Of a DNA stretch of 64,000 bases, positions 25,613 to 33,795 are shown one piece after another. The DNA lies in the NCBI RefSeq assembly GCF_004118675.1, contig NZ_SDHZ01000002.1, forward strand, positions 124,001 to 188,000. The letters run 5' to 3'. The stretch comes from Filimonas effusa (GTDB lineage: Bacteria; Bacteroidota; Bacteroidia; Chitinophagales; Chitinophagaceae). The first letter of the stretch is position 1. Each line of letters opens with the position of its first letter. The translations under genes were made by a program, and so were the position numbers. The notes below the pieces were generated by a model. It was given only the letters and a program-made list of their open reading frames with translations. It was not told the origin of the DNA and ran no database searches.

Positions 25613-25678
25613 TTTTTCAAGGAAGCTTTAAAGAAGCTTTTGAGATGCTTTAGTGAAGCTTTAAGAGTGCTTTGTCAA
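25613..25678. repeat. 11-bp tandem repeat array A
   Basis: Five units start at 25624, 25635, 25646, 25657 and 25668, exactly 11 bp apart, with consensus WGCTTTNNNRR. A sixth, degenerate unit ending CAAGGA precedes them at 25613. The array is preceded by CGATC and is followed after 15 bp by TAGCAAATA. It lies between two terminators in a convergent 3' region and is related to the array at 38.8 kb. Confidence 0.75.
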
Positions 25679-25730
25679 AACTGCGCTTTTTTTTAGCAAA
25701 TAGTATATGGCTCCATCGGGGCCCCGAATG

Positions 25731-25768
25731 AAAGAGGCCGTATCGCACTTATGTGATACGGCCTCTTT
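25731..25768 (-). terminator. terminator between recJ and htpG
   Basis: A perfect 14-bp stem (25731-25744 with 25755-25768) has a 10-base loop. The plus strand continues with T residues and the minus strand with TTT inside the stem end, so it may work both ways. It lies 17 bp after the htpG stop. Confidence 0.8.
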
Positions 25769-25784
25769 TTTATAATTTATTATA

Positions 25785-27638
25785 TTAAGAAAGTAACGCC
25801 ACGCTCCTGTTTATAAACTCAGTAAGATTAGCGCCTTTCAACAAGCCCTGGGATAGCAACGCCAGATCGGCGAGGTTACGAATTTGTTGTTCCTGCTTCG
25901 CGGTATCACTTTCTTTCAACAAAGCCTGATACACTTTATGATTACCGTTAACAGTTAAATTCACTTCATCGGGCATCGTTGCATAAAAAGCAGCCATACC
26001 TCCACCCATGCCAGCCATATCTTTCATACGGCGCATGAACTCGGGCCTGGTAGCAATTACAGGAGGGGTATCGGGGCTTAAGCCTTTTACCTCTACATTC
26101 AAGTTCAAATCGGATACCTTAAAGCCAAACAAGCCTTTCAGTTTTTCCTCTTCTTCCTTGCTCAGGACCATATCGGTATGTTCCTGTTTGTCGACGAGGT
26201 TGTCGGCAATATCGGAATCCACCCGCACAAAATGAACGCTGTCCCATTTCATCTCCATATTGTTGATGAAAGCGGCGTCGACCATGGTTTCCAGCTTCAC
26301 CACTTTATATCCTTTGCCTTGTGCCGCTTTGATATAAGCGTCTTGCTGAACAGGGTCGGTGGTGTAGATAATAACGCTTTTCCCTTCCTTGTTTTTCTGT
26401 AAAGTATCGGCAGCCGTTTTGTATTCTTCCAAAGTGTAGAACACGCCATCGGCAGCATCTTCCATTACCAGGAATTTATTTGCTTTGTCCAGGAATTTAT
26501 CGTCGGTCATCATCCCGTACTTAACAAATAATCCCAGGCTTTCCCATTTTTCCTCGAATGATTTTCTATCGTTACGGAAGATCTCATCCAATTTATCGGC
26601 AACCTTTTTGGTAATATGGGCATTGATCTTTTTTACATTGGGATCGCCCTGAAGATAGCTACGGCTAACGTTCAAAGGGATGTCGGGGCTATCGATCACA
26701 CCATGCAGCAGCATCAGGAACTCGGGCACGATATCTTTTACTTCGTCGGTAACGAATACCTGGTTGCTGTACAGCTGAATTTTATCCTTTTGGATCTCGT
26801 AGCTCTGTTTGATCTTAGGGAAATAAAGAATACCGGTAAGATTGAACGGATAGTCGACGTTCAGATGGATCCAGAATAAAGGCGTTTCGCCGGCGGGATA
26901 CAATTCACGATAAAAGTTCTGATAGTCTTCATTAGTAAGCTCGGAAGGCTTCTTAACCCAGATAGGATTGGTGTTATTGATCGGGCTTTCTTCTTCTTCT
27001 TTTGCTTCTTTATCATCGGCCTTTGTAGACTCGTCTTTGAAGTAAATAGCTACCGGAAGGAATTTACAGAATTTTTCCAGGATCCTTCTTATGCGGTAGC
27101 CATCCAGGAACTCTTCGCTATCCTCATTTATATGAAGCACGATGCGGGTTCCCCTATCGGCTTTATCTATTTCGTACAACTCGAACTCGGGGCTTCCATC
27201 GCAGCTCCAGTATACCCCTTTGGCATCTTCGCGGAAGCTTTTGGTAAATACTTCCACTTTACTGCTCACCATAAAGCCGCTGTAAAATCCGAGGCCGAAA
27301 TGGCCAATGATATTGGCGTCTTTGTATTTGGTCAAGAACTCTTCGGCGCCGGAAAAGGCTACCTGGTTAAGATATTTATCTACCTCTTCGGCAGTCATAC
27401 CTACCCCACGGTCTATTATACTTAATGTTTTTTCTTTAGGATCCAGCACAACATCTATCCGCAACTCTCCCAGTTCGCCTTTTGCTTCACCGATAGAAGA
27501 TAATGTTTTTATTTTTTGCGTGGCATCAACGGCATTACTTACCAGTTCACGCAGGAAAATTTCGTGGTCACTGTATAAAAATTTCTTAATGATGGGAAAT
27601 ATATTCTCCGTCTGAACACGAATCTGCCCTTTTTGCAT
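25785..27638 (-). CDS. htpG: molecular chaperone HtpG (Hsp90)
   Basis: The protein has 617 residues from the ATG at 27638; the longer frame to 27707 starts at a poor site and adds a hydrophobic stretch not in the family. The N-terminal ATPase has FLRELVSNAVDA (about 30-41), DRGVGMT and GHFGLGFYSGFMV. The middle domain includes the catalytic-loop region LNVSRSYLQGDPNVKKI. The C-terminal dimerisation domain is complete though divergent, as in Bacteroidota. It is an ATP-dependent folding chaperone in the cytoplasm. It is a single-gene unit with a terminator at 25731-25768. Confidence 0.96.
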   Translation of the reverse strand: MQKGQIRVQTENIFPIIKKFLYSDHEIFLRELVSNAVDATQKIKTLSSIGEAKGELGELRIDVVLDPKEKTLSIIDRGVGMTAEEVDKYLNQVAFSGAEEFLTKYKDANIIGHFGLGFYSGFMVSSKVEVFTKSFREDAKGVYWSCDGSPEFELYEIDKADRGTRIVLHINEDSEEFLDGYRIRRILEKFCKFLPVAIYFKDESTKADDKEAKEEEESPINNTNPIWVKKPSELTNEDYQNFYRELYPAGETPLFWIHLNVDYPFNLTGILYFPKIKQSYEIQKDKIQLYSNQVFVTDEVKDIVPEFLMLLHGVIDSPDIPLNVSRSYLQGDPNVKKINAHITKKVADKLDEIFRNDRKSFEEKWESLGLFVKYGMMTDDKFLDKANKFLVMEDAADGVFYTLEEYKTAADTLQKNKEGKSVIIYTTDPVQQDAYIKAAQGKGYKVVKLETMVDAAFINNMEMKWDSVHFVRVDSDIADNLVDKQEHTDMVLSKEEEEKLKGLFGFKVSDLNLNVEVKGLSPDTPPVIATRPEFMRRMKDMAGMGGGMAAFYATMPDEVNLTVNGNHKVYQALLKESDTAKQEQQIRNLADLALLSQGLLKGANLTEFINRSVALLS

Positions 27639-27841
27639 ACGAATTCTTTTTGGGGAGAAAAAGAACAAAGAAAATACCAACCCTGCGGCTCCGCCATTTT
27701 GACGCATCCCTGCTCTTCAAATATGTCAATTTCTGCTGCTATTTCACTAATGCCGGCTTCCCTGATTCGTGAATGCTATGATCGGGTGGGAAATGTCAAG
27801 CCTTTGCGTACCTATTCCAAGGGAAATGACGGAAGCCTGTT

Positions 27842-28873
27842 TTATTTTCTGTTTCCCAGTTTTTCTGACGATTCCCGGATTATCAGTTCTGCCCTGAGGA
27901 AAGTAGTATGAGCGGAGCGGATCACTGCCGATCCGGTCAAATGATTAATGAGGTTACTGGCAGCCACCTCTCCCATCTGGTAGCCGGGATAATTAATGGT
28001 TGTAAGATTAGGTTCGACCACTGTTGAGACGGGATCGTTATTAAAACCGGCAAAGGCAATATCGCCGGGAATTGCCACTCCAGCTTTTTTTAAAGCGAGC
28101 ATACAACCTACTGCTGCGTGGTCGTTGGCAACAAAGACCCCATCGGGTCTGCTCTTCATTTGCAATATCGTTTCGGCTGCGGCGGCGCCGGCTTCGGGGC
28201 TTAAATTGCCGGTAAGCACCAGCTTTTTGTCGAACTTTAGCTGGTGTGCCGTCAGTGCACGCTGATAACCTGCCAGCCTGTCGGCATAAACATTCATTTC
28301 AGAAGCCACGGTAATGTGCGCAATGCGTTTACAGCCCTGGCTTATCAGATGACTTGTTGCCTCAAAAGCCGCTTTTTGGTTATCGATTAAAATGGTAGAA
28401 CAGTTTTCGACCTCCGCTACGCGGTCAAAGAATATGAGTGGAATGTTTTTATGCAGGAAAGGGTCAAAATGAGACAGGTTATTGGTATCATAAGCCAGCG
28501 ATACCAGCAGCCCATCGACGCGGCTATTAAACATGGTTTTCGCGCTGGCGATTTCTTTTTCGGTGGATTCTGAAGACTGGCTAATAATTAAATTATACCC
28601 TTCCTTGTTCGCCACACTTTCAATTCCCGCAATTACAGTAGACATGAAATAGCTATTCAAGCGGGGAACGATTACGCCAATCGTATTTGTTTTCGCATTC
28701 CTGAGGTTTCGGGCAAAATGATTTGACCGATATCCCATTTCTGCCGCCAGCTCAGTGATCTTCTTTTTCGTTTTTTTACTAACCACGGGATGATCCTGTA
28801 AAGCCCTGCTAACAGTAGCAATGGAAATATTCAATCGTTTGGCAATATCGTAGATCGTAACTTCTTTGTTCAT
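27842..28873 (-). CDS. LacI/GalR family transcriptional regulator
   Basis: From the ATG at 28873 the protein has 343 residues. The N-terminal helix-turn-helix is typical of LacI (VTIYDIAKRLNISIATVSRAL, about 4-24), followed by the hinge-helix region NHFARNLRNAKTNTIGVIVP. The rest is a periplasmic-binding-protein-like sugar-binding domain. It should bind a sugar or related ligand and control catabolic genes, but no carbohydrate genes lie beside it, so its target is elsewhere. A perfect palindrome CAATCGATTG touches its start and is a likely site for self-control. Confidence 0.92.
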   Translation of the reverse strand: MNKEVTIYDIAKRLNISIATVSRALQDHPVVSKKTKKKITELAAEMGYRSNHFARNLRNAKTNTIGVIVPRLNSYFMSTVIAGIESVANKEGYNLIISQSSESTEKEIASAKTMFNSRVDGLLVSLAYDTNNLSHFDPFLHKNIPLIFFDRVAEVENCSTILIDNQKAAFEATSHLISQGCKRIAHITVASEMNVYADRLAGYQRALTAHQLKFDKKLVLTGNLSPEAGAAAAETILQMKSRPDGVFVANDHAAVGCMLALKKAGVAIPGDIAFAGFNNDPVSTVVEPNLTTINYPGYQMGEVAASNLINHLTGSAVIRSAHTTFLRAELIIRESSEKLGNRK

Positions 28874-28876
28874 ATA

Positions 28877-28886
28877 CAATCGATTG
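28877..28886. promoter_or_regulatory. palindrome CAATCGATTG at the lacI-type start (probable operator)
   Basis: This perfect 10-bp palindrome with a central CG step lies 3 bp upstream of the regulator's ATG. LacI-family operators are even palindromes with a central CG, so autoregulation is a fair inference. Confidence 0.55.
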
Positions 28887-28999
28887 CGGTATCTTGACCG
28901 GTAAAGCTAAGGCATTTGTTCTGAGATTCCGGCTGAGAAATAACCCTTCCTATTATGACCGTTTTCATTAGCGGCAATCTGCGGTCAGCAGCCTGCCAG

Positions 29000-29632
29000 T
29001 TATTCGAGGTGATGCATTCGTATAAAATTTACCACACCTGCGATATTTTTCACCTCGAGTTTGCGCAAAATATTCTTGCGATGCGTAGCTACGGTCAACT
29101 CGCTCAGGAACAGCTGGTCGGCAATTTCCTTTGTCGACAGCTCCTTCCCTATCAGCTTTACGATTTCTATTTCACGACGTGTCAACTGGTACTTTTTCAT
29201 AAAATCGTCCGGGAACCATTCATCTGCGGCGGGGGGTGTTGCCTGTTCCTCGAAACAGGTACCACCAGCCAGCACCCTGGTTATCGCTTCTTTCAACAGA
29301 GCAGCCGATATATTTTTCAATAAATATCCGGCAGCGCCCAGCTTTCGAACGTCGGCCTGTAGCTGCGGCTGATTATAGTTTGAGATCACCAATACTTTGA
29401 CTTCCGGGTAATTTTTACTTATAGCTGTCAATGCCTGAATACCATCGAGCCTGGGCATATTTAAATCGAGCAGTACCAGATCGGGCTTAGTATTTGCCAA
29501 CCGGTCAAGTAACTGCCGGCCGTTATTCACTGCCTCCAACACTTCCCAAGCGGGTTCTGTTTGTAAAACAGCGGTTAAACCGTCTATCAGTAACTGGTGA
29601 TCATCGGCTATTATAATACGGGCCCGTTTCAT
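29000..29632 (-). CDS. NarL/FixJ-type response regulator
   Basis: The 210-residue protein has a receiver domain (acidic pair D10/D11, phospho-acceptor D56 in LVLLDLNMP, and a Lys in GYLLKN near residue 105) and a LuxR-type helix-turn-helix at about 148-205 (LTRREIEIVKLIGKELSTKEIADQL). It should be phosphorylated by the kinase encoded directly upstream, whose stop it overlaps by 4 bp (ATGA). Targets are unknown. All key residues are present, so it looks functional. Confidence 0.93.
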   Translation of the reverse strand: MKRARIIIADDHQLLIDGLTAVLQTEPAWEVLEAVNNGRQLLDRLANTKPDLVLLDLNMPRLDGIQALTAISKNYPEVKVLVISNYNQPQLQADVRKLGAAGYLLKNISAALLKEAITRVLAGGTCFEEQATPPAADEWFPDDFMKKYQLTRREIEIVKLIGKELSTKEIADQLFLSELTVATHRKNILRKLEVKNIAGVVNFIRMHHLE

Positions 29633-31500
29633 TTTGTACTGTTTTTTTGATAGGACAAGGGAATTTCTATATTAACCAGGCTGCCCTGGGGCAGCACATT
29701 TTCGACATTCATCTGTCCTTCGAGATAGGCCACTTTGGTACGGATACTCCGCAGGAACAAATTTCCCTGCTCCTGAACATGCCTGGGTATTCCCCTACCA
29801 TTATCTTCGACCAGGATACTTACGACGTCGTCATGTTCCACCACTTGTACCAGCGCCTGGGTTGCGCCTGCGTGTTTTATTATATTCTGCACCAGCTCCT
29901 GTATGATGCGATATAGAGTATTATGGAAGGTGACAGCATACGGCTGTTCTCCCTCAAATCCTATAAATACCAGCGTAATATTCAGTTTACCTGAAGTATT
30001 CGCCAAACGCACCAGATCTTCCGTTGCATGTCTGAAGCCATATTTTTCTATCGCTACAGGCGTCAGCTGGTGACTTATATTACGCACGGTATGTGTTACC
30101 ATTCCCAGGATCACTGCTGCCTGTTCCCTTTTTTCATCCTGCGGCAAAGCGCTTATATTTAACGAAGCCAGTGATAACATTGATCCCAGTTCATCGTGCA
30201 ACTGGTCTGCCAGCACCTTCCGTTCGTTTTCCTGGACAGCTACAATAGTATCGGTAAGTTGTTTCTGCTGTATATTCATTTGTACCAGCAATTCCTCTTT
30301 GTCTCTTCTATAACTGTTAAACCGGCTTGCCAGTCCAAACGTAATAATGATCATCTCCAGCACGATACCTGTGAACATGCTATACTTTTCAAGATAGGAT
30401 GGCAGTGCTATCAGCCCCATATGATACAATGCCTCTGCCAATGCGCAGAAGGCAAATACCACTATTGCCAGCAGGTAAACCTTTGCCTCACGACTGCCGC
30501 CTAATGCCCGGCGAACCAGGTATACCAATACGACAAGAATAGCAGCAAAAGAGGTTGCAGCCAGGATCCGCAAGAAATACATGGTAGGCTCATTCATCTG
30601 CTGATAAGGAATAGGCGCCAGTATCAGTAAAGCCATTATTCCCATCACCAGCTTTCCTGCGGTGATCACCTTATGGTACCAGCTGGCCCTGTTCATTTGC
30701 GTGAATACCTGCAAAAACTGCAATGAAGCAATCATATTGAGTACTGCAAATAAAGGTCGCGACCGGCTGGGGAAATAAGTCCATTCCGGCCATAAATAAT
30801 GAAAACCTAACCCTTTGTCGGCCCAGATCCATAATGTTACGGAGAGCACGTATAATGAATACCAGAAGTACACCCTATCGCGCGTAGTAGCGAACAGGAA
30901 CCAGCCGAATAAAATAATCAGCACTACTATGCCTGTAAGCAAACCATTCAGCAGGTTCTCCCGGGAAGCTGCCGCCAGCAACTGCGCTGCGGATCTTATC
31001 GTAAAATTTACGTTGAGGGATTCATGGTGCTTATCTACCAGCAGCAGGTAGGTTTCAAAGCCTGCTGTAAAAGGAAAAACAAAAGAGGAATACTGCAAGG
31101 GCCGCTGTTCAAAAGGATAGTAATCGCCGGTCACTGACAAGCGGTGTATGCTGCCGTCGTTTGTTACTCCATACCATTCGAGGCGGTTAATATGTGCATT
31201 GTCTGTTACCAGATACCAGTCGTTGCCGGCAGGCGCCTGGCGTGCGTCAATGGCCATCCAGAAAACGGAAGAGGTAAAACCGGGTTTCAGGGCCGGTGCC
31301 GGCATCACAGAAAAGCTGCCTTTCTTTAGTAAACGGAAGGCTTCCCGGGCTGTAGCGGTACGGCTGCTATCTTCCCAGATCCGCATTAAGGTTATAGTGC
31401 TATCGTCCGGACGGGCCTGTAAAAGGCCTGCCGGAAACAAAATTATCAGCAAAAATAAAAGCGGGTTTAGCCTTCGCATAGCGTCTTTCACAAGATACAT
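29629..31500 (-). CDS. sensor histidine kinase with 7TM-DISM sensor domain
   Basis: From the ATG at 31500 the protein has 623 residues; an ATG at 31479 gives an equally good signal peptide, and the TTG at 31575 is unlikely. A signal peptide is followed by an extracytoplasmic DISMED2-like domain (about 30-170), then seven hydrophobic segments (7TMR-DISM_7TM, about 185-385), a short coiled coil, a HisKA_3 dimerisation domain with the phospho-acceptor His in LADQLHDELGSML, and a HATPase with IIQELVQNIIKHA and DNGRGIP. It senses an unknown, perhaps carbohydrate, signal and passes phosphate to the adjacent regulator. Confidence 0.9.
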   Translation of the reverse strand: MYLVKDAMRRLNPLLFLLIILFPAGLLQARPDDSTITLMRIWEDSSRTATAREAFRLLKKGSFSVMPAPALKPGFTSSVFWMAIDARQAPAGNDWYLVTDNAHINRLEWYGVTNDGSIHRLSVTGDYYPFEQRPLQYSSFVFPFTAGFETYLLLVDKHHESLNVNFTIRSAAQLLAAASRENLLNGLLTGIVVLIILFGWFLFATTRDRVYFWYSLYVLSVTLWIWADKGLGFHYLWPEWTYFPSRSRPLFAVLNMIASLQFLQVFTQMNRASWYHKVITAGKLVMGIMALLILAPIPYQQMNEPTMYFLRILAATSFAAILVVLVYLVRRALGGSREAKVYLLAIVVFAFCALAEALYHMGLIALPSYLEKYSMFTGIVLEMIIITFGLASRFNSYRRDKEELLVQMNIQQKQLTDTIVAVQENERKVLADQLHDELGSMLSLASLNISALPQDEKREQAAVILGMVTHTVRNISHQLTPVAIEKYGFRHATEDLVRLANTSGKLNITLVFIGFEGEQPYAVTFHNTLYRIIQELVQNIIKHAGATQALVQVVEHDDVVSILVEDNGRGIPRHVQEQGNLFLRSIRTKVAYLEGQMNVENVLPQGSLVNIEIPLSYQKNSTK

Positions 31501-31617
31501 CGTGAAATTTGCATTAACTACCTTGAAAAAGGTATTTTTTAGTGTCACAAATACATTAAATTTACCGTGGTTCAACCCTCACCCCTTTAATACCCCCGTC
31601 AGCAAAGCATTCAAAAG

Positions 31618-31649
31618 CAAGAGGTTGTCTCAACAGAGACAACCTCTTG
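31618..31649. terminator. hairpin 1 of 3 between the kinase gene and yidC
   Basis: A perfect 14-bp stem (31618-31631 with 31636-31649) has loop AACA. T-rich sequence follows on the plus strand and TTGCTTTT on the minus strand. It lies in the leader or promoter region of the histidine kinase. Confidence 0.6.
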
Positions 31650-31669
31650 TGTTTTTTACAAAAACGAAG

Positions 31670-31690
31670 ACGCCTTCTTTTGGAAGGCGT
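31670..31690. other. hairpin 2 of 3 between the kinase gene and yidC
   Basis: An 8-bp stem ACGCCTTC/GAAGGCGT (31670-31677 with 31683-31690) has a 5-base loop. It lacks a clear T tail on either strand; its role is unknown. Confidence 0.45.
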
Positions 31691-31733
31691 ACCCTTAAAA
31701 TTGTATCCCATATTCAGAGGATCTCAAAAAAAA

Positions 31734-31756
31734 GACACCTGCCAATTGCAGGTGTC
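31734..31756 (-). terminator. intrinsic terminator after yidC
   Basis: A 9-bp stem GACACCTGC/GCAGGTGTC (31734-31742 with 31748-31756) is followed on the minus strand by a run of eight T. It lies 15 bp after the yidC stop. Confidence 0.85.
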
Positions 31757-31770
31757 GTTCCATATTTCAA

Positions 31771-33615
31771 TTACTTTTTCTTATGCTTATCCTGCAGGTC
31801 CTTTAATTTCTGCTGAGATTCAAGCATCTGCGAATATCGCTCCTGCCACTTGCTTTTCGTCTTGGGCTTTTTACGGTTCGCATCCATCTTAGCGAGGATC
31901 TTATCATGATCGATAATATAATGCTGGATCACAAACTGTAAGGCCAGTGTAACTACGTTGGACACAGTATAATACCAGGTCAGTGCCGAAGGCAGCTTAT
32001 TGAACACAAATAACAGGATGAAAGGGAAAATATAGGGCATGTATTTCAACGCAGGGTTATCCTGTGTAGGCGTCATGCTCATATTGTAAATAGAGATGAG
32101 GAAGCTAGTAACCACCGCAGTGATTGTAAACAAGCTCAGGTGATCGCCCAGTCCGGGTATACTGAAAGGGAATTTCAGTACATCGTCAAATGCCGACAGA
32201 TCTTTTGACCATAAGAATTCCTGTCCGCGTAACGCGAGGTTGGAGTTAAAGAAACTATATAATGCAAAGAAGATAGGGATCTGCAATAAGGCGGGAATAC
32301 AACCTCCCAACGGATTCACGCCGGCTTCGCGGAACAGCTTCATCTGCTCCATTGCAAACGCCTGCTGATCATCGCCCAACCTTTTCTTAATGGCATCCAG
32401 TTCCGGACGCAATACCTTCATTTTAGCGCCGCTCAAATAGCTGCTATAGGTTAATGGAGAAGTCACCAAACGAATAAACAGGGTAAGCAGTAAAATCACC
32501 CATCCGTAGTTACTTACCAGGCTGGCAAAGAAATTAAATACCGGCATGATGATCCATTTGTTGATTGGACGTACAAATGAATACATATCCCTACCCAGGT
32601 TCACGATCTTGTCCATTTCGGGAGCGGCGTTCTTCAATGCCTTGTATTCGTTAGGACCATAGAACAATTGCAGCGGGACAGCGATCTCAGCCGATGCCGG
32701 CGCTTTGATCTGCAGATTTGCCTTAACGTTACTCAACACATCGGAAGAATCTGTTCTGCGCGCCCAGTTCACTTCGCCGCCTGCAAAACCTGACCTGCTG
32801 ATAACCGTTGTGTTAAAGAACTGCTGAACAGCGCTTACCCATTGTACAGGCTTCTCAAACTTTTTGTTGGTTTTGGAAGAAATATAGTCAAAGTCTCCGC
32901 CTTCGCTAAAACAGATATTACTCTGTTGCCTTTCGTAGTCCCTGGAACGTTCGTGGCTCTCGGGGTTTACATTCCACAGGAAGTTGAGCACATTGCCTGT
33001 AAGCAGTTTGTCGGCTTTTACCATTCCGATGTTCCAGTCGATCAGGTATTCGTTGGGTTTAATAACAAACTGGTGTGTTACGCGCTCTCCCCCGGCAGCA
33101 GCCAGCGTGTAGGTAAGCGTTTGGCTACCGTCTGCATTTTTAACAACGGGTGACGCCTGGAAAAACAGCTTTGAGACCTCTGCTGCATGTCCATCGGATG
33201 TATTGATATTATAAGTCAGGTTGTCGCCTTCCTGCGCGCCCAGTTCCACTGTTTTACCGTCGTGAGCGCGATATTTTTTCAGCAGCACGCTTTTTACCCG
33301 GGCGCCTTTGTTGCTGAAGCTTACTTTCATCAACTCATTCTCTACTACGGTCAGTTGCTCTGCTCCGTTTGCAGCATCGAGGAAAGTACCGGCATCGTTA
33401 ACCCTGGTAGCAGAATCCCTTCTGACAGAGTCCTGTGCCGCAGCAGCCTTATCGGCGGGCGTGATCTTGTTCAGATTGGCCAAAGCAGTAGAATCTTCCA
33501 AGCGTTTTCTTTCCGCGATAACAGCCTGATTCTGTCTGCCGGTGTACCAGAAAAAGGTAATAAACAATATCCCCAATAACACAAAACCAATGATCGTATT
33601 CTTATCGGTCTTCAT
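31771..33615 (-). CDS. yidC: membrane protein insertase YidC
   Basis: The 614-residue protein has the long form found in Gram-negative bacteria: an N-terminal transmembrane anchor (about 7-25), a large periplasmic domain (about 60-340) and a conserved C-terminal core with five transmembrane segments. Typical core segments are SNYGWVILLLTLFIRLVTSPLTYSS, with the conserved Arg, and LGGCIPALLQIPIFFALY. A basic tail at the end (KKPKTKSKWQERY and KDKHKKK) may contact ribosomes. It inserts and folds inner-membrane proteins with or without Sec. It is the only gene between its terminator and promoter. Confidence 0.95.
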   Translation of the reverse strand: MKTDKNTIIGFVLLGILFITFFWYTGRQNQAVIAERKRLEDSTALANLNKITPADKAAAAQDSVRRDSATRVNDAGTFLDAANGAEQLTVVENELMKVSFSNKGARVKSVLLKKYRAHDGKTVELGAQEGDNLTYNINTSDGHAAEVSKLFFQASPVVKNADGSQTLTYTLAAAGGERVTHQFVIKPNEYLIDWNIGMVKADKLLTGNVLNFLWNVNPESHERSRDYERQQSNICFSEGGDFDYISSKTNKKFEKPVQWVSAVQQFFNTTVISRSGFAGGEVNWARRTDSSDVLSNVKANLQIKAPASAEIAVPLQLFYGPNEYKALKNAAPEMDKIVNLGRDMYSFVRPINKWIIMPVFNFFASLVSNYGWVILLLTLFIRLVTSPLTYSSYLSGAKMKVLRPELDAIKKRLGDDQQAFAMEQMKLFREAGVNPLGGCIPALLQIPIFFALYSFFNSNLALRGQEFLWSKDLSAFDDVLKFPFSIPGLGDHLSLFTITAVVTSFLISIYNMSMTPTQDNPALKYMPYIFPFILLFVFNKLPSALTWYYTVSNVVTLALQFVIQHYIIDHDKILAKMDANRKKPKTKSKWQERYSQMLESQQKLKDLQDKHKKK

Positions 33616-33638
33616 ATATGACTATAAAAATTGAGCGG

Positions 33639-33646
33639 CAAAGGTA
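33639..33646 (-). promoter_or_regulatory. -7 element upstream of yidC
   Basis: On the minus strand TACCTTTG matches TAnnTTTG and lies 23 bp before the yidC ATG. A terminator hairpin begins about 13 bp further upstream; no -33 TTG is at the usual distance. Confidence 0.45.
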
Positions 33647-33658
33647 GGGATTGAAATG

Positions 33659-33688
33659 AAGAACGCCGCTCAAAAGGGCGGCGTTCTT
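33659..33688 (-). terminator. hairpin between DPP-IV and yidC
   Basis: An 11-bp stem (33659-33669 with 33678-33688) has an 8-base loop. It lies about 110 bp after the peptidase stop and just upstream of the yidC promoter. The minus-strand tail is only moderately T-rich. Confidence 0.6.
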
Positions 33689-33795
33689 GGAAACTAATGA
33701 TTTTTAACTACTTGTATACCGCCTATCCGCTTTTTGCACCCTATATCAACATACTTGTTTCAAAAACAGCTTTATTTTTCAGCGGTAAACCGATT

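Larger units (their letters stand above)
25178..25784. other. 607-bp repeat-rich intergenic block between recJ and htpG
   Basis: This convergent 3' region has no supported gene. It holds an 81-bp tandem repeat, two terminator hairpins, a small GCGCTC/GAGCGC hairpin near 25403-25422 and an 11-bp tandem array. A 56-codon frame (25461-25631) with one hydrophobic stretch is present but unsupported. Confidence 0.7.

Noticed and set aside
25461-25631. 56-codon frame with one hydrophobic segment
   Set aside because: It lies in a repeat-rich 3' region, ends inside the 11-bp array, and shows no ribosome-binding site or homology; possible but unsupported.
31148-31816. 222-codon open frame on the plus strand
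   Set aside because: It is antisense to the histidine kinase N-terminus and yidC end and crosses three hairpins; no domain is visible.
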